Shown here in pieces: positions 24,719-35,000 of a DNA stretch of 64,000 nt. A program made the position numbers and the translations under genes. The first letter of the stretch is position 1; each line of letters begins with the position of its first letter. The notes beneath the pieces were generated by a model. That model was not told where the DNA came from and did not search any database. It worked only from the letters and a program-made list of their open reading frames with translations. Source of the DNA: Ramlibacter sp. (lineage in GTDB: Bacteria > Pseudomonadota > Gammaproteobacteria > Burkholderiales > Burkholderiaceae_C); contig JAHBZM010000001.1 in NCBI GenBank assembly GCA_019635435.1, forward strand, positions 806,001 through 870,000. The letters are read 5' to 3'.

Positions 24719-27700
24719 ATGCTGCGGGATAACCTGTTCTTGGCCTCCCTCGGGGTCCTCATTGCACTGGTCCTGGTGGTGCTGGGCCTGGTGCTGTACT
24801 TCGCGGTCCGACGCTCGGCCACCAAGGCTTCAAGCGACCCCAAAATTGCCCGGCTACGGTTCGATTCCCTGCGCAGCTCTTTCCGGCAGGCGGTCGAGCT
24901 GATCGAGCAGAACATTGCCTCACGATCGGAGCGCTACAGCATCCCCTGGGTGATGGTCCTCAACGAGGGGGCGAGTCAGCACCAGTTGCCCATTGAGCAG
25001 TCGGGTGTGGCCAGCGCGCTCAGCACGGAGGCGGCCATGGCCGCAACCGCGCAGGGCCTGTCCTGGCACTTCTTTGACCGGGGCGTCGTGATTGACATTC
25101 AGGGCGCGTACCTTGGGTCGCCCGATGACGAGGATGCAGCCGAAAAGCCGTGGGACGAATTCCTGGGGTTGTGCCGCAAATACCGCCCCCAGCGCCCCTT
25201 CGATTCGGTGGTCATCACGGTCCCGGCTGGTCTCCTGCTGGACGACAACCCCGACGCCCGGCTCGAACTGGGGAAGCTGGCCAAGCTCGCCCATCGGCGG
25301 CTGTGGCTTGCCCAAAACCGGTTCGCGATGCGCTTCGCAGTTTATGTGGTGGTGTCCGAGTGCGAGGAGATCGAAGGATTTGTGCAGTTTGCCCGCGCTG
25401 TCCCGGAAGCCGTGCGTGCCAGCATGCTTGGCTGGTCCTCTCCCTTTGACCTGTCCACGACGTATCAATCGGCCTGGGTACGTGACGGCGTCGATGCGGT
25501 CGTTCGCACCGTATCGGATACCAGCGCGGAACTGTTTGCACTCAACACAGCGGCAGAGGACGCCGGCAAATTCTTCCTGTTGCCCTCCCGCATTGACAAG
25601 ATCAAGTCGCAACTGCAGCTGTATGTGGACGAGTTGATGCGGCCCAGCGCCTATCACGAGCCCTTCTTCTTCCGCGGAATCTACCTTACGGGTGACAGCA
25701 GCGAATCCGCTCAAAAAGCGCTGTCGATGGAGTCTGGCGCGGTTGCCGGCGGGGCTCCCCCTGAATCAGGCGCAGACCTGGTGTCGCAGCTCATGCGGGA
25801 GCCCGCATTCCTGAGGGATCTTTTCGAGAAAAAGATATTTCTTGAATATGGACTGGCAAGACCTTCGCGCCAGCAATTGAGCCGGCCCGTCCTGAGTCGG
25901 GCGATGCGCTGGGCTGCCATCGCCATATTGGGAACCTGGAGCATCGGGTTGGTTGTGGCCACGGTCCAGCTGGACACCCGCCATACCGAGCTCGCCAAGG
26001 CCATTGAACAGCTCCAGGCGGATGCAAATTTCCGTGCCAAAGCGGCGGAGCGCGGCGAGGTCATTCCTACCGACTGGTACCGCCGCAAGGCGCTGGCCCT
26101 GTTGGCTGCGATCGAGAAGCTCGGCGTCGACACACCCTGGACGGTATTCATGCCCGGCTCGTGGCGCATGTTCGACGATCTCGAGGAGCGTGCCGCGGAG
26201 CGCATTGAGCGGGAGTTTGGTGAGATCGCCATCAATACCTTGAGGCGGGAGTTGTATGCGCGCGCGGCTGATCTCACGGGAGTCAGCCAGGACAGCAGCA
26301 CAGCGGAGCTGATTATTGGCGGTGAATGTGCTGTGCCCTCCGGCATTGCGGCCATTGCCGGAGCCCCGCGAAGGGCGACCCTGGCGGTCGAGGATCTGCC
26401 CGAGTTTTCCGCCATGCTGCAGTACCTGTCGTCGGTGGAGCAACTGGACCATGCGATCCAGGCCATGCTGCGACTCCAGAAACCGAGCCAGAATGAAGCC
26501 AATGACCTGCGGCTCCTCGTCAAGTACGCGTTGGGAGCCGAGTTGCCCGGCAATATTTCCCGGAGCATCATGTTCTTTCGGGGCGGTCCGGCCACCCTCA
26601 GTCTGACCCCCATCCAGCAAGCGGTCAGGTGCACCCTGGGCAAGGGGATGAGTGCCCTGGAAACGCGCCTTTTTGTCAACAATGACCTCCTGGTTTCGGA
26701 ACAGCGCCTCAGCAAACTGGCTGTCAGGTTGTTTGTGGCCGACGGCGCCCCGACAGGTTTTGCGCAGACCGTTGACGCCTACCGAGACGTTTTGGCGGCC
26801 ATCAAGGAGCAGGAAGTGCTCCTGGCCTCCGGCAAGGGCGGCTGGATGCGGCAGCTTTCATTGAATCTTGGCGCCGCCTACGATCGTTTGATGGTGCGCA
26901 TTGCCCAGGTCCGGTTGATGGGGCCTGACGTGGCCGATCAGTCGCGCCTGCAAACTGCCCTGGCATTCCAGAGGTTCAGCGCCGACTTCTCCGCCCGCCT
27001 GGGGGGTGATGCGCAAGGGGGCGTCATCTGGCTGGACAAGGAGGCGCGCTTCACCTTGTCCAGTGACAGGCTGGCACTGCGTGATGCCCTTGTCGGTTTG
27101 CTGAACCAGCCGTTCATGACCAATCCCCGTGACCGCGAACTTCCCGATGTGGCGACCTCGCAAGCCTCCATCGTCTGGGATACGCAGCGCCTTGACCAGG
27201 CCCTGGCATTGGGTGATGTGCGCAAGCGGTACATGACCGAGGGGTTGCCGAAATTCCCCCCGGCGGTGCGAGCCAGCGTGGAAGCCTTTGTAAACGCACA
27301 GTTCGCCCGCCTGGTGAGTGACCAGGTCAATGAGGCCCTCTCGGTGACTGCCAGGCCTGAGCCTGGCGCCGCGGCGGATGTCGCGTCATTTGATGCCTCG
27401 CGGTCCCGCCTGATCAAGATCCAGGCCCTGCTGGGCGAGCTGGGGGCCCGTGGCAAGGCCGACGATCTTCGGGGGCTGATTTCGCGCGATGCGATCGCCC
27501 GCTTGCGCTACGTGGATGAAAGCCTGAGCCGTTCCGAGCTTTACTCGATCCGGGGAAGGGATTTCAAGAGCTGGAACGGCGAGAAAGGGCCGCTGCTGCA
27601 GGCGTTTGGCGTGCAGGACGTGGCGGGCATGCAGCAGTACCTTGCCCAGCAGTTCAACCGCGCGGACACCCTGGACAAACAGGCAGAAAGCTATATCGCC

Positions 27701-28771
27701 TCGCTCGACCTGCCCGCGCCTGGGCCGATCACGCTGCGGTGGCAGGCCATTCACCGCGACCTCGAACGCTACCGGCTCAAGAATCCCAACAGCAGCCTGG
27801 TGCTTCTCGAGCAGTTCTTGCTGACTCTGGGCCCCGAGCTCGACCGTTCCAACTGCACCGAAAAGCTCGCGGGGAAGGGGCCTGGCAGTCGGGCGGCGGA
27901 CTATTTCGCAGAGCGCTATCAGCATATCTACACGAGCCTTGTGGCGCGGTGTGGTGAGTTGCGCGCACGCGACCAGCAGGAACAATGGGCGAGCTTCGCC
28001 GGCAACTTCAACCGGGCTGCGGCAGGGCGGCTGCCGTTCAGCCAGTCCGTGTCCCGGGACGTTGCGCCGGCCGATTTTGACGAGGTGGGCCAGCTCATCA
28101 AGTCTTTTGACCGGGCCGCACGCACGCTGAAGGACATCACCGCCGATGTCGGGGTACGCAGTAGCCAGCAAGCGCTTGCTGCCAAGCGCTTTGTGGATCA
28201 GTTTGAACGGGCGAAGGCCTTCCTGCTGCCTCTGTACCCGACTGAAGACGGTGCTGCATCGGGTTATGACGTCGCCGTTGAATTCCGGGCCAACCAGCAA
28301 GCGGAAATCGACGGAAACAAGGTCATCGACTGGACGCTGGAAATCGGCGGGCAGGTCCTTCGGCTACGTGATGGCCCGAAGGTTCTCAAGTGGGAGCCGG
28401 GGACTCCTGTGACGCTGACCCTGCGCCTGGCCAAGGATTCGCCCGTGGTTCCTGTTCCCGATCCCCAGCAGCCTGCATTGCTTGCCGATGGCAAGGCGGT
28501 GGTTTTTCGCTACACGGATCCCTGGGCACTGATAACGATGATCCAGCGTCAGCGGGAGCCCGATGGTTCGCTGCGCGCCGATACCCGATCACAGCTATTG
28601 CGGATGGATTTCCCGCTGGTGAATGTGTCGGGCAATGACCTGCGTGCGCAGGGCATCGAGGCACGCTCCAGGGTCTATCTGCGATTGACCTTGTCGGCGG
28701 TGGGCAAGAAAACTCCGGTGGCCTGGCCTGGACTTTTCCCCGTCCGGGCGCCCGAATGGACCCGGCCGTAG
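24719..28771 (+). CDS. tssM: T6SS membrane complex protein TssM (IcmF/VasK)
   Basis: 1350 residues, large for the family. One N-terminal membrane helix (about 8-30) and one near 397-417 (AMRWAAIAILGTWSIGLVVA) are seen. The IcmF domain follows the first helix, and the periplasmic half ends in the C2-like TssJ-binding region. The P-loop position reads IPWVMVLNEGASQHQL (about 75-90) instead of the usual GPPGSGKT type, and the Walker B site reads VIDIQG. So nucleotide binding is probably lost. It spans the inner membrane and links TssL to TssJ. Confidence 0.94.
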   Translation: MLRDNLFLASLGVLIALVLVVLGLVLYFAVRRSATKASSDPKIARLRFDSLRSSFRQAVELIEQNIASRSERYSIPWVMVLNEGASQHQLPIEQSGVASALSTEAAMAATAQGLSWHFFDRGVVIDIQGAYLGSPDDEDAAEKPWDEFLGLCRKYRPQRPFDSVVITVPAGLLLDDNPDARLELGKLAKLAHRRLWLAQNRFAMRFAVYVVVSECEEIEGFVQFARAVPEAVRASMLGWSSPFDLSTTYQSAWVRDGVDAVVRTVSDTSAELFALNTAAEDAGKFFLLPSRIDKIKSQLQLYVDELMRPSAYHEPFFFRGIYLTGDSSESAQKALSMESGAVAGGAPPESGADLVSQLMREPAFLRDLFEKKIFLEYGLARPSRQQLSRPVLSRAMRWAAIAILGTWSIGLVVATVQLDTRHTELAKAIEQLQADANFRAKAAERGEVIPTDWYRRKALALLAAIEKLGVDTPWTVFMPGSWRMFDDLEERAAERIEREFGEIAINTLRRELYARAADLTGVSQDSSTAELIIGGECAVPSGIAAIAGAPRRATLAVEDLPEFSAMLQYLSSVEQLDHAIQAMLRLQKPSQNEANDLRLLVKYALGAELPGNISRSIMFFRGGPATLSLTPIQQAVRCTLGKGMSALETRLFVNNDLLVSEQRLSKLAVRLFVADGAPTGFAQTVDAYRDVLAAIKEQEVLLASGKGGWMRQLSLNLGAAYDRLMVRIAQVRLMGPDVADQSRLQTALAFQRFSADFSARLGGDAQGGVIWLDKEARFTLSSDRLALRDALVGLLNQPFMTNPRDRELPDVATSQASIVWDTQRLDQALALGDVRKRYMTEGLPKFPPAVRASVEAFVNAQFARLVSDQVNEALSVTARPEPGAAADVASFDASRSRLIKIQALLGELGARGKADDLRGLISRDAIARLRYVDESLSRSELYSIRGRDFKSWNGEKGPLLQAFGVQDVAGMQQYLAQQFNRADTLDKQAESYIASLDLPAPGPITLRWQAIHRDLERYRLKNPNSSLVLLEQFLLTLGPELDRSNCTEKLAGKGPGSRAADYFAERYQHIYTSLVARCGELRARDQQEQWASFAGNFNRAAAGRLPFSQSVSRDVAPADFDEVGQLIKSFDRAARTLKDITADVGVRSSQQALAAKRFVDQFERAKAFLLPLYPTEDGAASGYDVAVEFRANQQAEIDGNKVIDWTLEIGGQVLRLRDGPKVLKWEPGTPVTLTLRLAKDSPVVPVPDPQQPALLADGKAVVFRYTDPWALITMIQRQREPDGSLRADTRSQLLRMDFPLVNVSGNDLRAQGIEARSRVYLRLTLSAVGKKTPVAWPGLFPVRAPEWTRP

Positions 28772-28787
28772 CGCCGGGGAAAATACG

Positions 28788-29909
28788 ATGGAACGTGAGC
28801 GGTTCGTCCCCGAAACGACGCCTTTGCTGGTGGCCATTGCCGCCAACGCACCCTGCGGCGTGTCCTTGCGCTACGACCCTGTGTTCCTCCAGTTGCGCCA
28901 GGCACGGGAGGAGGATGACCCGAGCTTGCCCATGGGCGAATGGGAGCGGCCACTCAAAAAGGCCGACTGGCGCGCGATCGCCAATCAATGCGCTGCGCTC
29001 CTGGCGTCCCGAAGCAAGGATGTCCAGCTGGCGGCCTGGTTGTGCGAGGCATGGACCCACCAGCACGGGATCGACGGCTTCGTTGCCGGCGTCGAAGTTC
29101 TGAACGGATTGACCGATCAATACTGGGACGAGGTCTATCCGCTCATCGAAGACGGCGATGCCGACCCCCGGGTCGCCCCGTTCGTGTGGATGAATGACAA
29201 CCTGTCGATGGTGCTGAAGCTGCGTGTCCCGCTGCTGATGCTCCCGGACAGGCGCCCGCCCCAGTTGAGCCTGGCCGAATGGGAGGAGATTGTGGCGGGA
29301 GCCCCTCCCAAGGAGACGCAGGAGTCTGATCAGCCCCTCACCCGTGAATCGCTGATCGCGGCGGCTGACGGCAAGGGCGTTCAGTGGCTTGACGATCTTC
29401 GGTCGCGCCTTGAAGTGGCCATTCCCCAGTGGGATGCGCTGGCACGGAAACTGGACGAGAAGCTGGCGCTTGATGCGCCCAGTCTCGGAAAGGTCAGCGA
29501 TGTGCTGCGGAAGATGCAGCGTGCCTGCGTGAGCCTCATGGATGGCCGCAGCCCCCAGTCGGCCGTTGTGGCACCGGCGTCCGCCGCCGCCATGGCCGAC
29601 GTGCCCGATGTTTTGCCCGAGGAGCCCATGATGCCCGCCGAGGATTCTTTCGCCGGTGCCCCGCTGCAGGAGCCAGGCGTTTTGCCATCAGGACCCATTT
29701 CGAGCCGGGCCGAGGCCTACCGGCTGCTTGAAATGGCGGCGGAGTACCTGCAGCGTACCGAGCCCCACAGCCCGACTCCGTATCTGGTGAAGCGCGCGGT
29801 CACATGGGGCCAAATGTCCCTGGCCGATCTGATGCAGGAAATCGTGCGAGAAGAAGGTGACCTGAACCGGTACTTCTCCCTGCTCGGGCTGAATCTGCCC
29901 AGGGACTAG
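28788..29909 (+). CDS. tssA: T6SS sheath-assembly protein TssA (ImpA N-terminal domain)
   Basis: 373 residues. The N-terminal ImpA domain shows PCGVSLRYDPVFLQLRQARE (about 23-42) and WEVYPLIEDGD-like DEVYPLIEDGDADPR. The C-terminal part includes SRAEAYRLLEMAAEYLQRTEPHSPTPYLVKRAVTWG, typical of short TssA. TssA starts baseplate and sheath polymerisation and may cap the distal end. It starts 16 bases after tssM and is the last T6SS gene; a tRNA on the other strand follows. Confidence 0.93.
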   Translation: MERERFVPETTPLLVAIAANAPCGVSLRYDPVFLQLRQAREEDDPSLPMGEWERPLKKADWRAIANQCAALLASRSKDVQLAAWLCEAWTHQHGIDGFVAGVEVLNGLTDQYWDEVYPLIEDGDADPRVAPFVWMNDNLSMVLKLRVPLLMLPDRRPPQLSLAEWEEIVAGAPPKETQESDQPLTRESLIAAADGKGVQWLDDLRSRLEVAIPQWDALARKLDEKLALDAPSLGKVSDVLRKMQRACVSLMDGRSPQSAVVAPASAAAMADVPDVLPEEPMMPAEDSFAGAPLQEPGVLPSGPISSRAEAYRLLEMAAEYLQRTEPHSPTPYLVKRAVTWGQMSLADLMQEIVREEGDLNRYFSLLGLNLPRD

Positions 29910-29958
29910 CCAGCTCAGGCGTTGCGAGAGCCCGCGGCGATGGCAGACGGCCCGAATC

Positions 29959-30034
29959 TGGTGCGGCTGGCGGGGATCGAACCCACGACCCTTGGCTTCG
30001 GAGGCCAATACTCTATCCACTGAGCTACAGCCGC
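29959..30034 (-). tRNA. tRNA-Arg (anticodon CCG)
   Basis: Read on the minus strand, this 76-nt cloverleaf has acceptor GCGGCTG/CAGCCGC, D arm TAGCTCAGTGGATAGAG, anticodon arm TTGGC-CTCCGAA-GCCAA with CCG, T arm CGTGGGTTCGATCCCCG-like and an encoded CCA. It decodes CGG arginine codons. Its 3' end faces the T6SS locus, so it lies at the right edge of that locus. Confidence 0.95.
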
Positions 30035-30061
30035 ATTGGCCTGAATCAGGCCAGCCCATCA

Positions 30062-30706
30062 TTATCGCCTATCGCGCCGGGTGCCTGTTTTGGCCGACAG
30101 GCCCAGCCCGGCGAGAAACAGATCCATGGACTGCCGGCCCGTGGCGACGAGGTCAAATGCTTCCGGATCCAGCAACCAGTTCTGGATCAACCCGTCGATC
30201 AGTGCGTGCAGTCCACGCGCGGCCAGCGCCGGGGACGTCAACCGGACTCCTCGCGCCCTGGCCGCGAGGCGCAGGTCCTGCTGCATCCGGGTCAGGCATT
30301 CGCCGCGCACGTTCAGGTGCCGTTCGCGCACCGCGCTGAGTTCGTCCACATACTCGACTTTGTGCGTGACCACCTCGAAGACGCGCCGCGTCTGCGCGTC
30401 GCCCGCAATCCTGCCCAGGGCATGCAGCAGGGCCTGCCGCATGTGGACCAGGGGATCGACCTGGCCGTCAGGATCATCGCGCAACAGCGCGTTCTCCATG
30501 GGCAGGGTGACGCGCTCCATCATGGCATTGAACAAGTCGGCCTTGTCCCTGAAATGCCAGTAGATGGCGCCGCGTGAAGTGCCGGCGGCCTGGGCAATGT
30601 CGTGCAGGGAGGTGCGGGACACGCCCCGGTCCTGAAAAAGCAATTCAGCGCCATCCAGCAGGCGGTTGCGGGTCGCCAGGGCTTCTTCCTTGGTTCTGCG
30701 TGCCAT
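30062..30706 (-). CDS. acrR: TetR-family repressor of the adjacent RND efflux operon (AcrR/TtgR-like)
   Basis: 214 residues. The N-terminus MARRTKEEALATRNRLLDGA and the helix-turn-helix SLHDIAQAAGTSRGAIYWHFRDKADLF (about 33-59) are close to AcrR/TtgR. The C-terminal ligand domain is the TetR_C_2 type. It is divergent from the acrA-acrB-outer-membrane operon with a 145-base gap containing a palindromic site similar to the AcrR operator. Repression of the efflux genes, relieved by hydrophobic drugs, is the expected role by family and position. Confidence 0.92.
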   Translation of the reverse strand: MARRTKEEALATRNRLLDGAELLFQDRGVSRTSLHDIAQAAGTSRGAIYWHFRDKADLFNAMMERVTLPMENALLRDDPDGQVDPLVHMRQALLHALGRIAGDAQTRRVFEVVTHKVEYVDELSAVRERHLNVRGECLTRMQQDLRLAARARGVRLTSPALAARGLHALIDGLIQNWLLDPEAFDLVATGRQSMDLFLAGLGLSAKTGTRRDRR

Positions 30707-30760
30707 GTGCTTTCGTTTGTCTCCTGTCAGGGGCCGTCAGCATGGGGCCCGCCACGCAAT

Positions 30761-30780
30761 ATACATTCATTCGTGTATGT
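30761..30780. promoter_or_regulatory. Candidate TetR/AcrR-type operator
   Basis: ATACATTCATTCGTGTATGT contains ATACA and TGTAT arms and resembles the known E. coli AcrR site (TACATACATTTGTGAATG...). It lies between the divergent repressor and efflux genes, in an AT-rich patch where both promoters should be. Binding of one repressor could control both directions. Confidence 0.65.
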
Positions 30781-30851
30781 TTATACTGGCGGCCTGCCCG
30801 TCGACAGCTGGCCGCCACCGGCCCGGCTGCCTCACCTCCCTAAGGAATGCT

Positions 30852-32084
30852 ATGCCTGCCTTGAGCAACATCAAGCCTGTGACTCCCATGGTCCGTTCGC
30901 GCAATTCCCTCCTGTTCGCAGCGGTGGCTGCGGCGGCGATTTTGTCGGCGTGCGGCAAGACCGACGGCGGCGGCGGTCCATCCGCGCCGGCGATGCCGCC
31001 GGCCGAAGTGGGCGTCATCACCGTGGCGCCTGCCGATGTCGGACTGATCACTGAGCTGCCGGGCCGTCTTGAGGCTTCGCGGGTGGCGCAGGTGCGCGCC
31101 CGGGCGGCTGGCATCCTGCAGCAGCGCCTGTTCCGGGAAGGCAGCGATGTGCGGGCCGGGCAGCCCCTGTTCCGCATCGACGCGGCGCCCTATGCGGCGG
31201 CCTATGAAAGTGCCCGGGCGGCGATGGCCAAGGGTGAGGCCAACCTGGCCCAGGCCACCGGCCTGGTCGAGCGTTACAAGCCCCTGGTCGAAGCCAATGC
31301 CATCAGCAAGCAGGACTACGCCAATGCGCTGACTGCGCAGAAACAGGCGGAGGCCGACCTGGCCATGAGCAAGGCCGCCGTCCAGACCGCCAAAATCAAC
31401 CTCGACTACGCTGCGGTCACGGCGCCCATCTCGGGGCGCATTGGCCGAGCGCTGGTGACCGAAGGTGCCCTGGTGGGGCAGGGCGAAGCGACCCAGCTCG
31501 CCGTCATCCAGCAGATCGACCCGATGTACGTGAACTTCACCCAGTCCGCCGCCGAGGTTCTCAACCTCAGGCGCGCGCTGGAGAGCGGCCAGTTCAAGCG
31601 GGCCAACGGCAACGAGGCCGCCAGCGTCCGGCTGGTGCTTGAAGACGGCACGGAATACAAGAAGCCGGGCAGGCTGCTGTTCTCGGACCTCACCGTGGAC
31701 CCGACCAGCGGGCAAATCACCTTGCGCGCAGAGGTCCCCAATCCGGGGGGCACTCTGCTTCCTGGCCTGTATGTGAGGGTTCGCCTGGAGCAGGCCACTG
31801 CGGGCAATGCCATCCTGCTCCCCCAGCAGGCCGTGACCCGGTCGGGCCAGGGCGACACCGTGATGGTGGTGGAGGCGGACGGGAGTGTGAAGCCAAGGCC
31901 CGTCAAGGTCAGCGGAGCGCAGGCGGGTCAATGGGTGGTGCTGGATGGCCTGAAGGCCGGTGACCAGGTCATGGTCGATGGGTTCCAGAAATTGCGACCC
32001 AACGCCACGGTCAAGGCAGTTCCGTGGCAGCCAGGGGGCGCCAAGGCCAAGCCGGCGGCCGCCGCTTCCGCGGCCAAGTCCTGA
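30852..32084 (+). CDS. acrA: RND efflux periplasmic adaptor lipoprotein (AcrA/MexA type)
   Basis: 410 residues from ATG 30852 (AAGGA ribosome binding site at 30842-30846). Lipobox ILSAC makes Cys34 the acylated residue. The lipoyl and hairpin parts show GRLEASRVAQVRARAAGIL, FREGSDVRAGQPLFRID and YAAVTAPISGRIGRALVTEGALV; the barrel has ILLPQQAVTRSGQGDTVMVV. It bridges the AcrB pump and the outer-membrane channel. It is the first gene of the operon, 16 bases before acrB. Confidence 0.95.
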   Translation: MPALSNIKPVTPMVRSRNSLLFAAVAAAAILSACGKTDGGGGPSAPAMPPAEVGVITVAPADVGLITELPGRLEASRVAQVRARAAGILQQRLFREGSDVRAGQPLFRIDAAPYAAAYESARAAMAKGEANLAQATGLVERYKPLVEANAISKQDYANALTAQKQAEADLAMSKAAVQTAKINLDYAAVTAPISGRIGRALVTEGALVGQGEATQLAVIQQIDPMYVNFTQSAAEVLNLRRALESGQFKRANGNEAASVRLVLEDGTEYKKPGRLLFSDLTVDPTSGQITLRAEVPNPGGTLLPGLYVRVRLEQATAGNAILLPQQAVTRSGQGDTVMVVEADGSVKPRPVKVSGAQAGQWVVLDGLKAGDQVMVDGFQKLRPNATVKAVPWQPGGAKAKPAAAASAAKS

Positions 32085-32099
32085 TAGGAGCCATCGCAC

Positions 32100-35000
32100 A
32101 TGGCCAAATTTTTCATCGACAGGCCGATCTTTGCCTGGGTGATCGCGCTGTTCATCCTCGTGCTGGGCGGCGTTGCCATCACCAAGCTGCCGGTCGCGCA
32201 GTACCCCTCCGTCGCACCGCCTTCGATTGTGGTCTCCGCCACCTACCCTGGCGCGTCGGCCCAAACACTCGAAGACAGCGTGATCAGCGTGATCGAGCAG
32301 GAAATGAACGGCTCGCCTGGCCTGATCTACATGGAGTCGGTCACCCAGGCCAACGGGGGCGGGCAGATCACCCTGAGCTTCGAGTCCGGCACCAACGCCG
32401 ACCTGGCCCAGGTGGATGTGCAGAACCGGCTGGCGCGCGCTTCGCCGCGGCTTCCGGCGGCGGTCACCCAGCAGGGGGTCCGGGTGGACAAGGCGAGATC
32501 GAACTTCCTGCTGTTCACCATCCTGTCCTCCGACAACCCGGCCTACGATCCGGTGGCGCTGGGCGACTACGCCTCGCGCACCGTGCTGCCCGAGATCCAG
32601 CGAATTCCCGGCGTGGGCCAAGCCCAGCTGTTTGGCACCGAGCGGGCCATGCGGGTCTGGCTCGATCCGGCCAAGGTGGCCAGCTTCAACCTGTCGGCCG
32701 CTGAAATCACGGCCGCCATTCGCGCCCAGAACGCGCAGGTCTCGTCGGGCACCATCGGCGACCTGCCCAACGTTGCGGGGCAGGGCATTGCGGCCACGGT
32801 GGTCGTCAATGGCCAGCTCAGCTCCAGGGAGCAGTTCGGCGACATCGTGCTGCGCGCCAACACCGACGGCTCCACCGTCCGCCTCAAGGATGTGGCGCGC
32901 CTCGAACTGGGCGCGCAGACCTACGCCACCTCGGCCCGCCTGAACGGCAAGCCATCCACCGGCATCGGTGTCCAGCTGTCGACCACCGGCAACGCGCTGG
33001 CCACGGCCAAGGCCATCCGCAAGCGCATGGAGGAGCTGTCGAAGTTCTTTCCCCCGGGCGTCAAATGGGACATCCCCTACGACAGCTCGCGCTTCGTCAA
33101 CATCTCCATCTCCCAGGTCGTGGAGACGCTGATCGAGGCCATGATCCTGGTCTTCCTGGTCATGTACCTGTTCCTGCAGAACCTGCGCTACACCATCATC
33201 CCCACCATCGTGGTCCCGGTGTCCCTGCTGGGCACGTTCGCCGTACTGCTTGCGCTGGGCTTCTCGATCAATGTGCTGACGATGTTTGGCATGGTGCTGG
33301 TGATCGGCATCGTGGTGGACGATGCGATTGTCGTGGTCGAGAACGTGGAACGGATCATGAGCGAGGAGGGCCTGCCTCCCCGCGAGGCAACGCGCAAGGC
33401 CATGGGCCAGATCTCGGGGGCCATCATTGGCGTGACCGTGGTGCTGGTCTCGGTTTTTGTGCCACTGGCGTTCTTCGGCGGAGCGGTGGGCAACATCTAC
33501 CGGCAGTTCTCCGCGGTGATGCTTGCGTCCATCCTGTTTTCCGCCTTTATGGCGCTGTCGTTGACGCCGGCCCTGTGCGCCACCTTGCTCAAGCCCGTCG
33601 AGGCCGGGCATCACCACGAGAAGCGGGGCTTCTTCGGCTGGTTCAACCGGGGGTTCTCACGCACCGCCAAGAGCTACGAGGGTTTTGTGGCCCGCCTGCT
33701 GCGGCGCGCCGCGCGCTACCTGCTGGTCTATGCCGCCATCATCGGCGCCGTCGTGCTGCTGGGCGCGCGGTTGCCCTCGTCCTTCCTGCCGGCCGAAGAC
33801 CAGGGCTACATGCTGGTCAACGTCCAGCTTCCTCCCGGCGCGACCATCACGCGGACCACCCGCGTCATGGAGCAGGTCGAGGACTTCATCCTCAAGCAGC
33901 CCGAGGTCCAGAGCATGGTGGGCGTTCTGGGGTTCAGCTTCTCGGGGCAGGGACAGAATGCCGCGCTGGCCTTTGTCACGCTCAAGGACTGGTCCGAGCG
34001 CAAGGGCGCACAGCACACCGCGCAGGCCATCGCGGGGCGCGCGTTCGGTGCGCTCTCGGGCGTGCGTGACGCGTTCATCTTTGCGCTCAGCCCGCCAGCC
34101 ATTCCCGAACTCGGGACCGCCTCGGGATTCAACTTCCGCCTGCAGGACCGCGGAGGCAACGGCCACGCGGCATTGCTCGCCGCGCGCAACCAGTTGCTGG
34201 GCGCGGCCTCCAAAAGCAAGATCCTCGCGGGCGTCCGTCCGGACGGACTGGAAGACGCGCCCCAACTGCAACTGGACATCGACCGCGACAAGGCCCAGGC
34301 ACTGGGCGTGGGTTTCGACGCCATCAATGCGGCGCTGTCCACCTCGCTGGGTTCCAGCTACGTCAACGACTTTCCCAACCGTGGCCGCCTGCAAAGGGTC
34401 ATTGTGCAGGCCGATGCCAAGGACCGCATGCAGCCCGAGGACCTGCTGAAGCTCAATGCCATCAACAGCCGGGGCGGGGCCGTCCCGCTGTCGGCTTTTG
34501 CGAGCACCCGCTGGATCAACGGCCCGATGCAGACCATCCGCTACAACGGTTACCCCGCCATGCGCATTTCGGGCGATGCCGCCCCGGGCCGCAGCACCGG
34601 CGAGGCCATGGACGAGATGGAACGGCTTGCCGGGCAATTGCCTCCGGGCTTCGCGTTTGAGTGGACCGGGCAGTCGCGCGAAGAAAAGCTCTCGGGCGCC
34701 CAGGCCTTCATCCTGCTGGGCTTTTCGCTGCTGGCGGTGTTCCTTTGCCTTGCCGCCCTGTACGAGAGCTGGTCGATCCCGCTGTCGGTGATCCTCGTAG
34801 TGCCGCTGGGCATCCTGGGCGCCTTGCTGGGCGCCAACCTGCGCGGGTTTTCCAACGACGTGTATTTCAAGGTCGGCCTCATCACCATCATCGGCCTGTC
34901 GGCCAAGAACGCGGTGCTGATCATCGAGTACGCGAAGGACCTGCACGCCCAGGGCAAGGGCGTGGTCGAAGCCGTGCTCCAGGCCTGCCATCTGCGCTTT

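Noticed and set aside
5086..29958. Direct repeats of tRNA 3' ends as T6SS attachment sites
   Set aside because: I looked near both edges for copies of the tRNA-Arg and tRNA-fMet ends and saw none, so no attL/attR pair is claimed.
30840..33617. A 925-codon open frame on the minus strand opposite acrA/acrB
   Set aside because: Its translation is rich in His, Gln, Arg and Gly without any family motif, and it lies exactly opposite two well-supported genes with intact motifs; it is a shadow caused by high GC.
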